Below, one piece after another: positions 29,140 through 41,152 of a stretch of 64,000 nucleotides of DNA. The stretch lies in the NCBI GenBank assembly GCA_963693315.1, contig OY856186.1, positions 385,996,865 to 386,060,864 of the forward strand, written 5' to 3'. Origin of the DNA: Diogma glabrata (Eukaryota; Arthropoda; Insecta; Diptera; Cylindrotomidae). A program made the position numbers and the translations under genes. Below the pieces are notes generated by a model. It made no database searches. It was not told where the DNA came from and saw nothing but the letters and a program-made list of their open reading frames with translations. Every line of letters starts with the position of its first letter. Position 1 is the first letter of the stretch.

Positions 29140-31616
29140 CATGCTCGTCGTTACATAACTTGCGTTCAGATGTACCATCATCAAAACGGTTTAATATAAC
29201 CGCGACTAAAATCATTCGTATTCTCCGTCTACTAACTTGATGATACTTTGTTATAAGTGAACCACCAAACCTATGTCATTACATGTGCATCCAATAGGAG
29301 TTTGTTTCTATTTTGTTGATGTCACATACACCATATCACTAACAGAATTTTTAAACTCTCCCCACTTACAAAGTAAGTAGCGATGAGTTGTTTATGTTTT
29401 AAATCCTGCAGCTAATCAAACCTTGTCAATTCGGCAAACAACTACAGTTGTTGCTAGGAACAAGTTGTTACAATTGTTGACCGCATTAGACAAAGATTGT
29501 CTAATTTCTTTTCACGTATCGAATACAAACGACAAAAACATATTTACACATAGGTCATTGTTATCAGATGACCTTGTGCCAATTAATCGTTCAACCCAAT
29601 GAAGTTGGATCAATTAATTCTAATGCTAATTAATAATATCATCCAAATTTATTCCAACCAGCCTAATCATTTGTCATCTTCGTCTGTATAATAAACAGAG
29701 ACTTAGAGTTCATTTTCACATCACTTCGTAACGTCATATTTATTTATTTGTGAAGAGCATTCTCACGGAACCACTAACGAAAGTGTCATTTATTTGTGAA
29801 GAGCATTCTTACGGAACCATTAACGAAAGTGTCATTTATTTGTGAAGAGCATTCTCACGTCACCAACACTTTCGTCATGTGTTCGTGAAGAGAATTTAAC
29901 CAACGAAAATATTGGTTCGAGTCTTCACAGTGTAAAAGAGTTGTGAACTTAAAATCACTAAAACTGACATAAGAAATCTAAAGGTCGAAAGACAATTCAA
30001 AGTGCAACGCGATCAAGAATTTACAACCTCGATCGGCTGTTACTTATTATCGTCGGTTTACAACTAGATCAGTAGAAGTGGGCAAACTATTGCATCATAG
30101 TTCCATTATGTTCTTGGTATCAGTCTCGTCAACATGTTATAAAATGTGATCAAACCTTCAGTTTCATTGATGCTCTGCATAATCAGCATGATTATCCGTT
30201 TAGTCGTCTTCAATGCTTTGCATAATTAATGTTTAATTTTTCTTTTCTCTTCGGTTGCTACGCACACTCAATGATTAAACCTTTAGTCTTCGTCAATGCT
30301 TTGCATAATCAATGTTCAATTATTTGTTTTCGTCTTCGGTTGCTATGCACACTCAATGATTGAACATTTGATATTCGTCAATGCTCTGCATAATCCAGGT
30401 TTAATTACTCATTTCTTCGGTTGCTACGCACACTCAATGATTAAACCTTTAGTCTTCGTCAATGCTTTGCATAATCAATGTTCAATTATTTGTTTTCGTC
30501 TTCGGTTGCTATGCACACTCAATGATTGAACATTTGATATTCGTCAATGCTCTGCATAATCCAGGTTTAATTACTCATTTCTTCGGTTGCTACGCACACT
30601 CAATCATTAAACATTTAGTCTTCGTCAATGCTCTGCATAATCCAGAGTTAATCATTTATCTTCGGTTGCTATGCATACTCAATGATTAAACCTTCTGGTT
30701 TTCATTAAACATTTTGGTCTTCTTCATGATTCTGCTTTAATTCATATTTAAAAAAAAAAAAAATTTTCATTTTCATCAATACCATCGTTTTGACTCGTCT
30801 TCGAAAATATATACGAGTAGTCTACGGTTTTTATGATCTGAATGTTCATCGTTTTAATTAACGTCATCTATTGTTCCACTCGGGAACCAGAGCCTATTGG
30901 TAGTTAGATCCAATCCGTAATCAATTCGCGTTACTCATGTACCAGCACTTCACAACGTCATTTCCACTTGAGTCGTTGTCATTCTATATCGGGTCCATAA
31001 GGTCAGTACCTGTTTAACTGTCCAGCGTCAACTCTTGTATAATATTCAACCAACCTCAACGGCGGAAAGTCCACTGATACTTACGGTAATGCGAACCGGT
31101 GAACTTCACATCTTGTCATAGCTGGCATCCTTTTTGATGTTTTATGCTCATTATTAAATAAAGAAAAAAAATACATGTTATGCCAACAATTGTTGTTAAT
31201 ATATTTATTCAAAAAATTCATTTTAGTAAACAAAAAAAACTCATGTTTTTTGTGTTTAACTAAAAAATAATAACTAATTAAATCAATAATTGTTGGAAGA
31301 TTTAATTACATATAACTAATATCTTTCTATCAAGAATAATTGTTTAAAAAATAGAATAAGTATAAAACCTATTTTTAGTAACAAAATTTTCTGAATTAAA
31401 ATTAGCTAGCATACAATTATCTGAATTAAAATTATTATAATTAGCCGAATTAAAGTTATTCTGAAACTAAAACTACAAGTGTTCATGTGACACTCTTAGG
31501 ATAATCAGTCCAATTTGTTAAATTTCTGAATTTATAAATAACCAATCAGGTTAGTAGTTTTAGCCAAGTGATAGCTTATATAATTTAAATAAACCTATTT
31601 TTCAAAGGCGGGAATA
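29140..31616 (+). other. BEL noncoding 3' region with tandem repeats
   Basis: About 2.5 kb after pol without a convincing gene or env. 29741-29870 has three copies of a 46-bp unit (TTTATTTGTGAAGAGCATTC...). 30165-30700 has about six copies of an 83-bp unit, visible also as a 166-bp dimer (CGTCAATGCTTTGCATAATC ... CGGTTGCTATGCACACTC). The small open frames in the latter are repeat translations. Confidence 0.85.
31603..31616 (+). other. BEL polypurine tract
   Basis: CAAAGGCGGGAATA lies directly before the 3' LTR. Confidence 0.7.
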
Positions 31617-33384
31617 TGTTGACGATGGACAGATTTGCCTAAAAATAAAAAAAACAATAATAATAGTCGAAAAGGTCATATTCATAAATACTTAGCACTG
31701 TCCTTCGTCAAAGTATTCTCGGCGATGCTGTTCCAGTCATTACTGTTGCGGCTGCTAGTTTTAGTCTGAAAAAAGGAAAACAAAATCATTTAATTAATAT
31801 TTATCAATGTTTGTTAAAATAAAACTTAATTTAATGCGCTCATACGTCCCAAAAATCACGACAGGCAAATCAATCACTAATCTGAAAAGAAATCAAATTC
31901 AATTTTATTCAAACAAATAATTAAAATTCAAAATTTATTTAACTAACCTTGGGTTTGTTGTTTGTTTTGGTTGAGTATGTCATTCTGACATTTAAACATA
32001 ACAAACTTTTGTCGATGTAGCAGTCAACATCAAATAATTTTCACGCGCCGATAATGCAGTTTTCTTCGAACTAATTCCAATAGTTGATGTTGGCGCTGCT
32101 AGCGGGAAAAGGTTGGATTGGTTTTGTTATTTAATTGGTGATTTTTGAGACGGGGACTCTCTTCTTCGTTTTTTAGTCTTCTTGTCAAGTTGATCGAACT
32201 TGCTAGAAAATTCAATGTGTTTTTTAATTAAATAAGATTAAATTCAGAATATTGTGTATAAATATTTTACGCATTTTCAAATAAAGTTTAAAACAAATTT
32301 TAAAAGTTGAGTTGAATTATTTCATCAGTGAAATGTTAAACTAAAAATAAAACTATATTATGGTGACAACAACAACGCTGAACAGTTTTTCATAACGCTG
32401 TGATTTGGAACCTGGCACGTAAATTTATATATAAAAACGTGCCAGGAATAAGGTACGTACATAAAAACTAAAAATTTACAACCGCTTGGCAGTATAACAG
32501 TCATATTTTTCTTTTGGTTTACATTTTTGGCGGTTATTGTGGAGTCGCATATGAAAATAAAATTATTCAGAAGAATCAGAATTATCTACAACAAGCGACA
32601 ACAGCCTGCAGATCAACGAGGGAGGTTTAAATAGAAAGGAATATCCATTGAACTTTGTGTAGGCACGTACATATATTAAATTGATAATTACTCCAGTCTC
32701 CATATTCATCGAGAACGTGCTTTTGTGTAGGCACGTACATGTATTAAATCAATAAGTAGTCCAGTCTACATATTCATCGAGAACGTGCTTTTGTGTAGGC
32801 ACGTACATGCATTAAATCAATAATTACTCTAGTCTTCATATTCATCGAGATCGTGCCTTTGTGTAGGCACGTATATATATTAAATCAATAATTATTCCAG
32901 TCTGCATATTCATCGAGAACGTGCTCTTGTGTAGGCACGTACATATATTAAATCAATAATTACTCTAGTCTGCATATTCATCGAGAACGTGCGTTTGTGT
33001 AGGCACGTACATATATTAAATTGATAATTACTCCAGTCTACATATTCATCGAGAACGTGCTTTTGTGTAGGCACGTATATATATTAAATCGATAATTACT
33101 CCAGTCTACATATTCATCGAGAACGTGCGTTTGTGTAGGCACGTATATATATTGAACCAACATTAGTTCCAGTTTGCATAGTCGTCAAGAACGCGCTTTT
33201 GTCTAGGCACGTATATAATAATCAGCATATTCTTCAAGGTGTGCTTTTGTGTAGGCACGCGTTAGTTCAAGATCACCTATCATCGTTGTGCTATCCAGCT
33301 TGTCAGGCCTCTGACTTTATTTTGTAACATCGATCATCAAATCAAAAATCAACTTAATACAGTCCACTGCCAGTCAGAGGCGCT

Positions 33385-33388
<4 letters not shown>
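31617..33388 (+). repeat. BEL 3' LTR (1,772 bp)
   Basis: Same ends and sequence as the 5' LTR but with 10 instead of 16 repeat copies (32655-33270). Copy 6 of this LTR joins directly to the equivalent of copy 13 of the 5' LTR, accounting for the 384-base difference. Confidence 0.95.

Positions 33389-33474
<86 letters not shown>
33389..33474. repeat. (TA)n microsatellite
   Basis: Pure TA repeat that continues the tract interrupted by BEL. Confidence 0.95.
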
Positions 33475-33478
<4 letters not shown>

Positions 33479-33515
33479 TAAAACCCTAAAACACTTAAAC
33501 ACTAAAACACTTATT

Positions 33516-33734
33516 AGTTACAATGCCCGGTCTAATAATCAATTCCTGTGTACTGTACCACGATCTAGAACAGAACCTTTTCGTCGATATTATTTATCGG
33601 TGGGCCCATTTATTTTCAACCAACTACCATTACATGTTCGACAATGCAATATTTTCAAAGAGTTCCTTAAAAATGTGAAAGATTGGTTGTTTGAACAAAA
33701 CGATCCTGAAAAGCTTCTGAAATTAATAGTTTAG
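33516..33734 (+). pseudogene. LINE RT C-terminal fragment
   Basis: 73 codons open to TAG: SYNARSNNQFLCTVPRSRTE, then FRRYYLSVGPFIFNQLP and VRQCNIFKEFLKNVKDWL. The R-T-E-P-F-R-R ... NQLP pattern is the usual end of Jockey/CR1-type RT proteins. It has no start codon and is truncated at 5'. The 3' UTR-like sequence continues to about 34080. Confidence 0.7.
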
Positions 33735-34081
33735 CTTTATTGTATTGAATTCTTAATATTATGTTTCATCTAGTCCTTTGCATTACCTACTATATTTACT
33801 TTTAATACTCCTCCACGAGTTAGAAATCTCATGCATGCAAATACATAAATGTATCGCTATATCTTTAATTACTGCTTCTGTTCCCACTATATATGCTTTT
33901 GCAAAATAGCTTTGTTGTCAAATCGTCCACTACTGTCTCTCTGATCTTGGTCACGGACAAAGGACTAGTATAACAAATGCTATTAAATAAAAGTAATTAT
34001 AGTGCTTTATAACTTTATATTTGTGTTGCTTCTAATAATTGATAGATGTTTTATATAGAAATATGTTGTTACAAATGTATT

Positions 34082-34395
<314 letters not shown>

Positions 34396-34548
34396 TATAA
34401 CAAATAAATATAAATAAATTAATAAAAGGAGATAATAAAAAAGTTCATTAAAAGACTAGTAGACTAGTTAATTAAATTAAATTAATAATATTAATGTGTG
34501 AGATAAAAATACATGACATGTTTATATTAAAACAATAGAACATTTAGT

Positions 34549-35172
34549 TCATGGGAGGTGAGTAAATAAGAGAGGAGGGGAGAGTAGAGAGGAGGGATGG
34601 TTAAGGAAAGAAGTGGGAAGGGAATGGTAGAAGGGGTAAGAGAAGAATAAGGAGAAGAGAATACGACCAATAACAGATGGTAGGAATAAAGTAGAGAGGA
34701 GGAGGGATAGCAAGAGACAGAGACGTGAAGAAAAGAAGAAGTATGAAATGAAAATTAGGAAATTTGAAAGTAGAATATGTGAAGTAAAAGGGAGAGGTGG
34801 GGAAAATGTAGAAAGAAAAAAGGAAATGGAAATGAGAGGGCTATGAGGGGTCTTAAGATGGGAGTGAACATTGGTTTTAAGTGTAAGCGTAGATAAATTG
34901 AATTTCTTTAACTCAGCGGGAAGTTTATTGAAGAGTTTTAAAGCTCGAATGTTGTACAAAAGAGCAAAAGAGTTGCAAGAAACGAAGGGGAGGATATTTT
35001 TTTGAATTCTACGAGAAGGAATAAAGGTGAACCAAGGCAACATAAAGACTGGACAGTGAAATTTGAAGATTTTAAAAAGAAGTAAGAGGAGGCGGGTTGA
35101 AATATGATTAACGAACAAGAAGGTTGATGACAAAACTAGAGACGTGATGACGGATTTTTGAATTATAAACAA
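34549..35172 (-). pseudogene. LINE RT C-terminal fragment with polypyrimidine 3' region
   Basis: The minus strand reads FHCPVFMLPWFTFIPSRR, then LPFVSCNSFALLYNIRALKL and FNKLPAELKKFNLSTLTLK, a LINE RT end pattern. After about residue 110 the frame becomes Ser/Leu/Phe-rich because the plus strand is almost all purine (34551-34865). That part is probably untranslated. Confidence 0.5.
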
Positions 35173-35234
35173 AACGAACTGCCCAATTGAATTCTCCGTT
35201 TGTATGATAGAGCTGCACTCTGATTTCGTCAGTT

Positions 35235-35348
35235 AAATTTGGACGTCCAATTTGCAATACTTCAATTCAGCACTCCGAAATTGGACGTCTAGTCCGAAAA
35301 AAAGATATGCTCTTATGTCTTTTTTCGGACTGGACGTCCAATTTCGGA
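35235..35348. repeat. Inverted repeat built on TTGGACGTCCAA
   Basis: A 12-bp palindrome, TTGGACGTCCAA, lies near 35240. It is followed by a hairpin at 35274-35348 whose arms (TCCGAAATTGGACGTC...AGTCCGAAAAAA) match over about 30 bases around a short loop. It probably belongs to a small foldback or MITE remnant. Confidence 0.75.
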
Positions 35349-35432
35349 ACAGCAAATGTCAAAATTGAAAATATTATAATAGCGCGGAAAAAAAAGTTTA
35401 ATCTAAATCCGTATTCAAATCAGTATCACTAA

Positions 35433-35992
35433 GTGTTCTCATTTAAGTTTCTCGGAACTAAGTTTGGGTTGTTCTTGAAGTTGAGATCTGTACTATGTCT
35501 CTTTAAGGTTGTCAAATATCGTCAGCCTGTGTACTTATTTGAGAAGTTATCGTTTACTATCTCTAATCGAACGAGGCATCTTGTCATACCATTCCATGTT
35601 TCTTCTGCTATGGAATTGTCGTTTGCTGTGAGAACTTGTAGGCTCTGGAATGGGTTGAACTTGAATTATTGCATTTTCTTTTTTTTTTCATGTTGATTGC
35701 TATACTTCTTGCACTGGCATGGGTGGAGAGTTGACCGTCGGGGAACAAGTGAACTGTAGTAGGTTAGTTGTAAGTTGGAGTGTGTTGTTGAGATGAGTGA
35801 TAAAGTAATTTTATTATATTGTATTACTATTATTATTATTGTTGTTATTAGTATTATTATTGTTATTAATTGTATTACTTTTGAAGCTAGTCTTGTTTGG
35901 CTGTTTTCTTACATTTTTTTTATCAGATCAAACTGTAAATAAGACTTATTAGTCTTAATTTGTGTATTTTTTGCCGAAATAAATAAATGAAA
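35433..35992 (+). pseudogene. LINE RT C-terminal fragment and 3' UTR
   Basis: Within 35433-35696: KLSFTISNRTRHLVIPFHVS, then AMELSFAVRTCRLWNGL, the common end of a LINE RT. This is followed by about 300 bases of UTR-like sequence ending in AAATAAATAAATGAAAT near 35991. 5'-truncated. Confidence 0.65.
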
Positions 35993-36157
35993 TCGTTCCT
36001 AGCAAAAGTTTTTTGTCATGTGGCAACGCCTTTATTTTTCGCCCGTCGCTGAATTTTGGTGTAAACGGGACCGTATTGTTATATTGTTATTGTGCTGTCA
36101 TTTTCTATTTTTTAGTTTTGTTTTTAAACAATTTAAAGTAAAAACATCAAATAAAAT

Positions 36158-37446
36158 ATGCCATTCGAAGAAAAACTGGTTGAGTTGGTTAGGCAAAATT
36201 CAATTTTGTATGACTTAAAACATCAAAATTATAGAAAAACTAATATTAGAAATAAAGTTTGGCGTAAAATTGCACTGAAGCTAAAATCAAAAGGTATACA
36301 TTTTTAATATATATTAATTATTTTCTTAAAGCTCGTTGACACTAAGATAGTTTACATATACTATCCAGCGAGTTTACTAGCAGCTTGTAAACTCGCCTAG
36401 TGAAATCATGTTTACAATCTAACTAGTAGATCTACCGTTAAAGTTGATTGGTTGGCTACTTTACAATCTACTCGCCCAGCGTTCAAACTTGCCAACTAGC
36501 AGCTTGTAAAAAATCTTAGTGTCATCGAGGCTTAACGAATTGTTAATTACAGATATTGATTGAACTTTTTTCAGAAAAAATTTGCAAAACTCAATGGAAA
36601 AGACTTCGTGATGGTTATAGAAAAGCCTGCCGAAGACACACCAGTGCTGCAGATAACCAGAAATATGACCCGTCTAAAAAAAAATGGAAATACTATAAAA
36701 TCATGAGTTTTCTAAATAATATAGACGACCAGGAAGGGTCAGCATCAATTTATCTTAGGCATCGATAACACTAGATAGTTTACAAACCGGTAGTTGGAGA
36801 AAAGATTGTAAAGTATCCATCAACCAATTAACTTTTTCGGTAGATCTAATAGTTAGAAGAACATGAACACACTAGGCACGTTTACTAGCGGCTAGTAAAC
36901 TCGCGAACTATTTATTTTTTTTATTTATTCATAGTGCGATGGCAAACAGGCCTAGGCCCAATTCTTGCCCAGAAAAATTACAGTTATATTCTTAAATAAT
37001 AATAACAAATTGGTATATGTAGCAGTTTGTAAACCATTTTAATGTCATCGATGTTTTAAAAATGTTTTATTATTTTATCAAACAATATTTAAAAATTTAG
37101 GGATATTGGCGAGTTCGATAATTATGAAAGTAGAGCAAATTATTACGAAAATATTGGTATTGATTTAAATGATAATACAAATTGCAGCCAAAATATGGAG
37201 GACCAAGATGACATTATAAACCAATCGGTTTATGACGGTTTAGCAAAATTTTTAAATGAATCGTCCAAGGCCATTGGCCAAATCGACATAGTGCCATCTA
37301 AAAATGAAACATCAACCATGCTTTTATTTTCATCATTGGCCTTAAAACTTCAAAATGCCAACTTACCGTCGAACGTGTTAGATGAAGTTGAGAAAGATGT
37401 TTTAAATTTAATTTATCAAAGAATACGTCAGTATAATTATAAGTAA
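36158..37446 (+). CDS. MADF-BESS domain protein
   Basis: Three exons in one frame: 36158-36293, 36575-36737 and 37101-37446, giving about 214 residues. The N-terminal MADF (Myb/SANT-like) domain shows LVELVRQNSILYDLKHQNYR, then NKVWRKIALKLKSK, then ICKTQWKRLRDGYRKA and KKWKYYKIMSFL. The C-terminus (MLLFSSLALKLQNANLP, then VEKDVLNLIYQRIRQY) resembles a BESS motif. Family knowledge: such proteins are nuclear DNA-binding regulators expanded in insects. Intron 1 has GTATAC...TTTCAG ends. The intron 2 donor (GG|GTCAGC) is weak, so the exon 2 end is less sure. Both introns contain copies of one MITE family. Confidence 0.8.
36330..36532. mobile_element. MITE in MADF intron 1 (TAA-flanked)
   Basis: About 203 bp. 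Ends AGCTCGTTGACACTAAGAT and the complement of AGCCTCGATGACACTAAGAT, flanked by TAA at 36327-36329 and 36533-36535. The TAA duplication suggests PIF/Harbinger mobilisation (inference). Confidence 0.7.
36757..37055. mobile_element. Related MITE in MADF intron 2, interrupted
   Basis: Ends GCATCGATAACACTAGATAG and TGTCATCGATG resemble the intron 1 MITE. The middle contains a T-rich repeat with GGCAAACAGGCCTAGGCCCA (36911-36975) shared with 1522-1580. Confidence 0.6.
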
Positions 37447-37728
37447 ATCTTTAATTTTTTGTTTTATATTTACCACAAATAATTATTTTAATTCACAGAT
37501 GTTTAAAATGAAAAACTTATTTTTATTCTTACCAAACCCATTCTACTACCGCATGACAAAGACTAATCGACGTGGTTTACATAGTTTATTTAACTAGTGT
37601 ATTCTTTTCGACTTTCCCAAACAAGTTCTGATACCGAATTATCGAGATTTGTATTACACCAACAGAATGATGATTTGGAGGATTCTTTTAGAACAGAAAT
37701 GTTATTTGTCCACAGTCCACCGAGTACC
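37447..37728. other. Spacer after the MADF gene
   Basis: AT-rich 3' flank of the MADF gene; nothing recognised. Confidence 0.4.
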
Positions 37729-37731
37729 TAA

Positions 37732-38334
37732 GGGTGCGTTTATGTTGGAGCTTCGATAATAGCGTCGACCATCGATGTTATTCAAGCGAAGAAAATGAAT
37801 ACATGCTTTCAAATAGGAGTGTTTATGTTGAAGCATTGATAAGAGTCAAGCCTCGTCAAGATTACTTTAACTTAGGCGCGAGGGGATTTTTTTTTATTAT
37901 TTTTATCGTAAATTAAGAAAATTTAGTAAAAGGGACAGTTTTGATCGTTTATCTTATAAGCACATAAGAAATAAAGCAAAAATAAGTATAAAATAAAAAT
38001 TTTTGGTCAAAACCAGTGCATTTTGTGTGGATTTTGCTTTTTTCAAATAACTGTATCTTGAACCCCGGGGCTCCGATACAACTCGTTTTGGTTTTATTCG
38101 CTTCAGTGAGTGATTCTCTATCAAATAAAAAAAAATTCTTGGTGCCTAAGTAAAAGTAATATCTCCTGGAAAATTGATTTAAATTAATTAATTTTAAGTT
38201 TATTGTATATATTTTTGTAAATTTTATTAAAAATCTCGAAGCTCCAACATAAACACTGTAAAAGCATAGCGCTATTCAACGATTTTATCACCAAACGAGT
38301 CAAGGTTTATCGAAGCTTCAACATAAACAGACCC
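37732..38334. mobile_element. TAA-flanked MITE between the MADF gene and Nup54
   Basis: 603 bp. Left end GGGTGCGTTTATGTTGGAGC, right end the complement of GGGTCTGTTTATGTTGAAGC, flanked by TAA on both sides. Internal partial copies of the end (TTTATGTTGAAGC near 37808; CTCCAACATAAACA near 38242) are inverted relative to each other. No transposase. PIF/Harbinger-like by ends and TAA (inference). Confidence 0.75.
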
Positions 38335-38589
38335 TAACGAAAATAGCACTGTAAAAGAAATTCGCCGCAGAGTGGTTATTTTTGTTTAATTTTTAAAACT
38401 TTAATCCATGTTGTTTTATTAGTTCTATTACTGTTTAAACATTTTCTTTTCTTCAAATGTCAAAAAGTTTTGCAAAAGTGATATGTAAAAGGGATATGTT
38501 TTTATTTCAAAATTTGGTATAAATTTTAGTAATTATTATTAAGAAAAGTTGTGTTTTATTTATCGTGTTAGTTAAAAAAATTTGTAAAT

Positions 38590-40871
38590 ATGAATTTTGG
38601 TAACACATCATTTGGCGGTGTTTCGCAACAACAAAAACGTAATATAGATAAATATCGTAAATGTTTTTAACCTAAAACAATTTTTTGTTTAAATTTTTTA
38701 CAAAGCCTTAGGTAATTTTTCCTTTGCCGGTAACACACCATCCTTTGGTGCAAATAATACTTTCGGTGCAACTAATCCTACTCCAGCATTTGGAGCTTCA
38801 AACACGGCTGGATTTGGTGGAACTAATCCAGCACCTGCGTTCGGAGCTACAAATACTTCGCAAGGATTTGGTGGAACAAATGCTGCACAAGGATTTGGAG
38901 CAACAAATCCCTCACAAGGTTTTGGTGGGACAAATCCCGCTCCCGCATTCGGTGCAACAAATACAGCTCCTGCATTTGGTTCAATAAATCAAGCACCAGC
39001 ATTTGGTGCAAATAACCCCACCACTGCATTTGGAGCCCCTAATCCGAATCAAGGCTTCGGTGCTACACAAACAGCCGGTCCGTCATTTGGTGGTTCATTA
39101 TTCGGAAATACTGGAGCAACCCAACCGTTTAACTTTGGTGGAACGGCAACGTCGGCCGCTGGAGGAAGTGTTGCTGGATTTGGAGGAAGTGTCTTTGGAG
39201 CAACTGGCACACAACCAACTACGTCGGCTAGTGGTTTTGGATTTGGTGGTGGAAATACATTTCAAGGATTTGGTGGAGGATTTGGAACAACAACTACCTC
39301 TGCACCACCTTTGTTTGGTGGTGGAAACACTGGTGGATTTCCATCACTAACAAATAGTTTTGGAACCGGTTTTGGTCAGAAACCAAATCTTAACACTGGA
39401 TTCGGTGGACAGTTTCAGCCACAACAATTTCAACAACAGCAGCAACAACAACAACCAGAAGTGGTTAATTACTTAAATTTTTTTTGATTAAATAAATTTT
39501 AATTTTGTTTAATTTAAAAGCCTTTCAACCCGGATATAAACGTTAACATTTTCAACGATGAACGAGATGCTATTATAGCAAAATTCAATCATTTACAAGC
39601 ATTGTGGGGTACCGGAAAGGCTTATTTTTCACCAAATGCGCCACCGATTGAAATAACAAGTGAAAATTATTTGAACCGTTTCAAAGCGATGGCATTTTGT
39701 AAGTTACCAAAAAAAGATAATAAAATGGGCTTGGTTGCTTTGATATTTAACAAAAATACCATCACAGAAATAAGGTAAAAATTGTCTTTCTAATATATTT
39801 TTAAAAATAATATCTTATATCTAACAATTTTTTTAATGTTTACCGTAGTAATCAACAGCATCAAATTATAAATCAGTTGAATCAAATATTTGGAAATAAA
39901 CCTAACTTAACTGTTAATATTGAAAGCATTCAATCAATTGCAGATTCTAAAACGCAAGTTGTAATTTATGTTGAAGAAAAATCTCAATTATCTAATGAAA
40001 TTAAAAGGTTCTTGTCAACTGAAGTTTGTAGTTACTTAAATCAACCAATGACAAAACAACAACTAATTAATTTTGGTGTTGAGAAATGTATTTCCTTACT
40101 TCCTCCTGATGAAGATCAAATAAAAGAATATTTAGAAAATGCACCAAAAGGTATTGATCCTCGTATGTGGCGACAAGCACAACTTGATAATCCTGATCCC
40201 AAAAAATTCATTCCAGTGCCAATTATGGGATATTCGGAAGTATAAAATGGAATTTGAGTTTATTTATTTATGATTAATTATTTTTATTTCTAGTTAAAGG
40301 CACGTTTTAAGTGTCAGGAGAATGAAGCTGAAATGCATAGTTTATGTTTAAATAAAATAGAAAAATCTTTGATTGAACTGAAGCATAGGCAACTTAACAC
40401 AGCTGCAAAAATTATAGAATATAGAAGAAAAATCGCTAAATTAGGACACAACATTTTAAAGGTAGAGGTTTTAAAGATACTGAGTTTTCTGTATCTTACA
40501 TTTCTTATTAATTCTTCTAGATTATAGTAAAACAAGAAACAACTCGTAAAATAGAGGAAGCACTCCTCCCTGAAGAAGAACTTATTCGTGGAAAATTGGA
40601 AAATATTCAATCCTTAGTTATAACACCGAATGAATTTAAAGGACGTCTAAATGAGTTAGTTGCGCAAATGAAAATTCATTTAAATCAATGGTACGATACA
40701 AGAATGTTAAATGAATATAAATTAGATGAAGATTCTTCAGAAGAAATAACTAAATTTTTATCAATGCAACAAAACGCTGTATCAGCTTTAATAGAAACGG
40801 TCAAGAAAGATGTTAAAGCGCTTCAAATAATTAGTGAAGGAGTTAATCAGTTTACACAAAATAAACATTGA
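38590..40871 (+). CDS. Nup54: Nucleoporin Nup54
   Basis: Six exons join in frame: 38590-38638, 38712-39460 (or 39463), 39521-39774, 39849-40239, 40294-40461 and 40521-40871, giving about 653 residues. The N-terminal half is an FG-repeat domain (GFGGTN, AFGAT, GFGAT units, ending in a Gln-rich stretch). Then comes the conserved Nup54 core: NDERDAIIAKFNHLQALWGT, GKAYFSPNAPP, NYLNRFKAMAFC, PKGIDPRMWRQAQLDNPDP. A coiled-coil C-terminus follows (ARFKCQENEAEMHSLCLNKI; LVITPNEFKGRLNELVAQM). Known role: part of the Nup62-Nup58-Nup54 complex in the central channel of the nuclear pore. Introns are 50-75 bases. The FG exon has no internal ATG in frame and is easily missed. The 3' end of exon 2 is uncertain by one codon. 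Confidence 0.93.
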
Positions 40872-40897
40872 TCGTCGGTGGTGTAATCTATTTTATT

Positions 40898-41152
40898 ATA
40901 TCGTCGCCTTAATAATGAAACAACGTATGCTATTTATACGTTGTTTTTATATTATAGCTGCGCTGCATTCCCCATAAGGGTATCTTTGAATTGGCGTTTT
41001 TACATTTTCGAATTATTTTATGACTGGGGGTTAGAATTAATAAATTATAAATTAACGTCCATGCAAATGCATGCGCACATCAAACTTTAAACTCAAATAT
41101 CTCGAAACTATACTTTTGCGTATACGTCATTTCATTATTAAAGCGACGATAT
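40898..41152 (-). mobile_element. 255-bp MITE, copy 2, just after the Nup54 stop
   Basis: Same family as 3869-4123 in reverse orientation. Ends ATATCGTCGCCTTAATAATG and TTTCATTATTAAAGCGACGA. It begins 27 bases after the Nup54 stop codon, so it probably lies in the 3' UTR. Confidence 0.9.

Noticed and set aside
30296..30689. Two similar short proteins suggesting a small gene family
   Set aside because: Both are translations of the same 83-bp tandem repeat in the BEL 3' region.
29140..31616. An envelope gene after BEL pol
   Set aside because: No frame of useful length, signal peptide or membrane segment.
38724..39350. Overlapping open frames rich in Leu/Gln/His on both strands
   Set aside because: Shadows of the Nup54 FG-repeat exon, which is in another frame and splices correctly.
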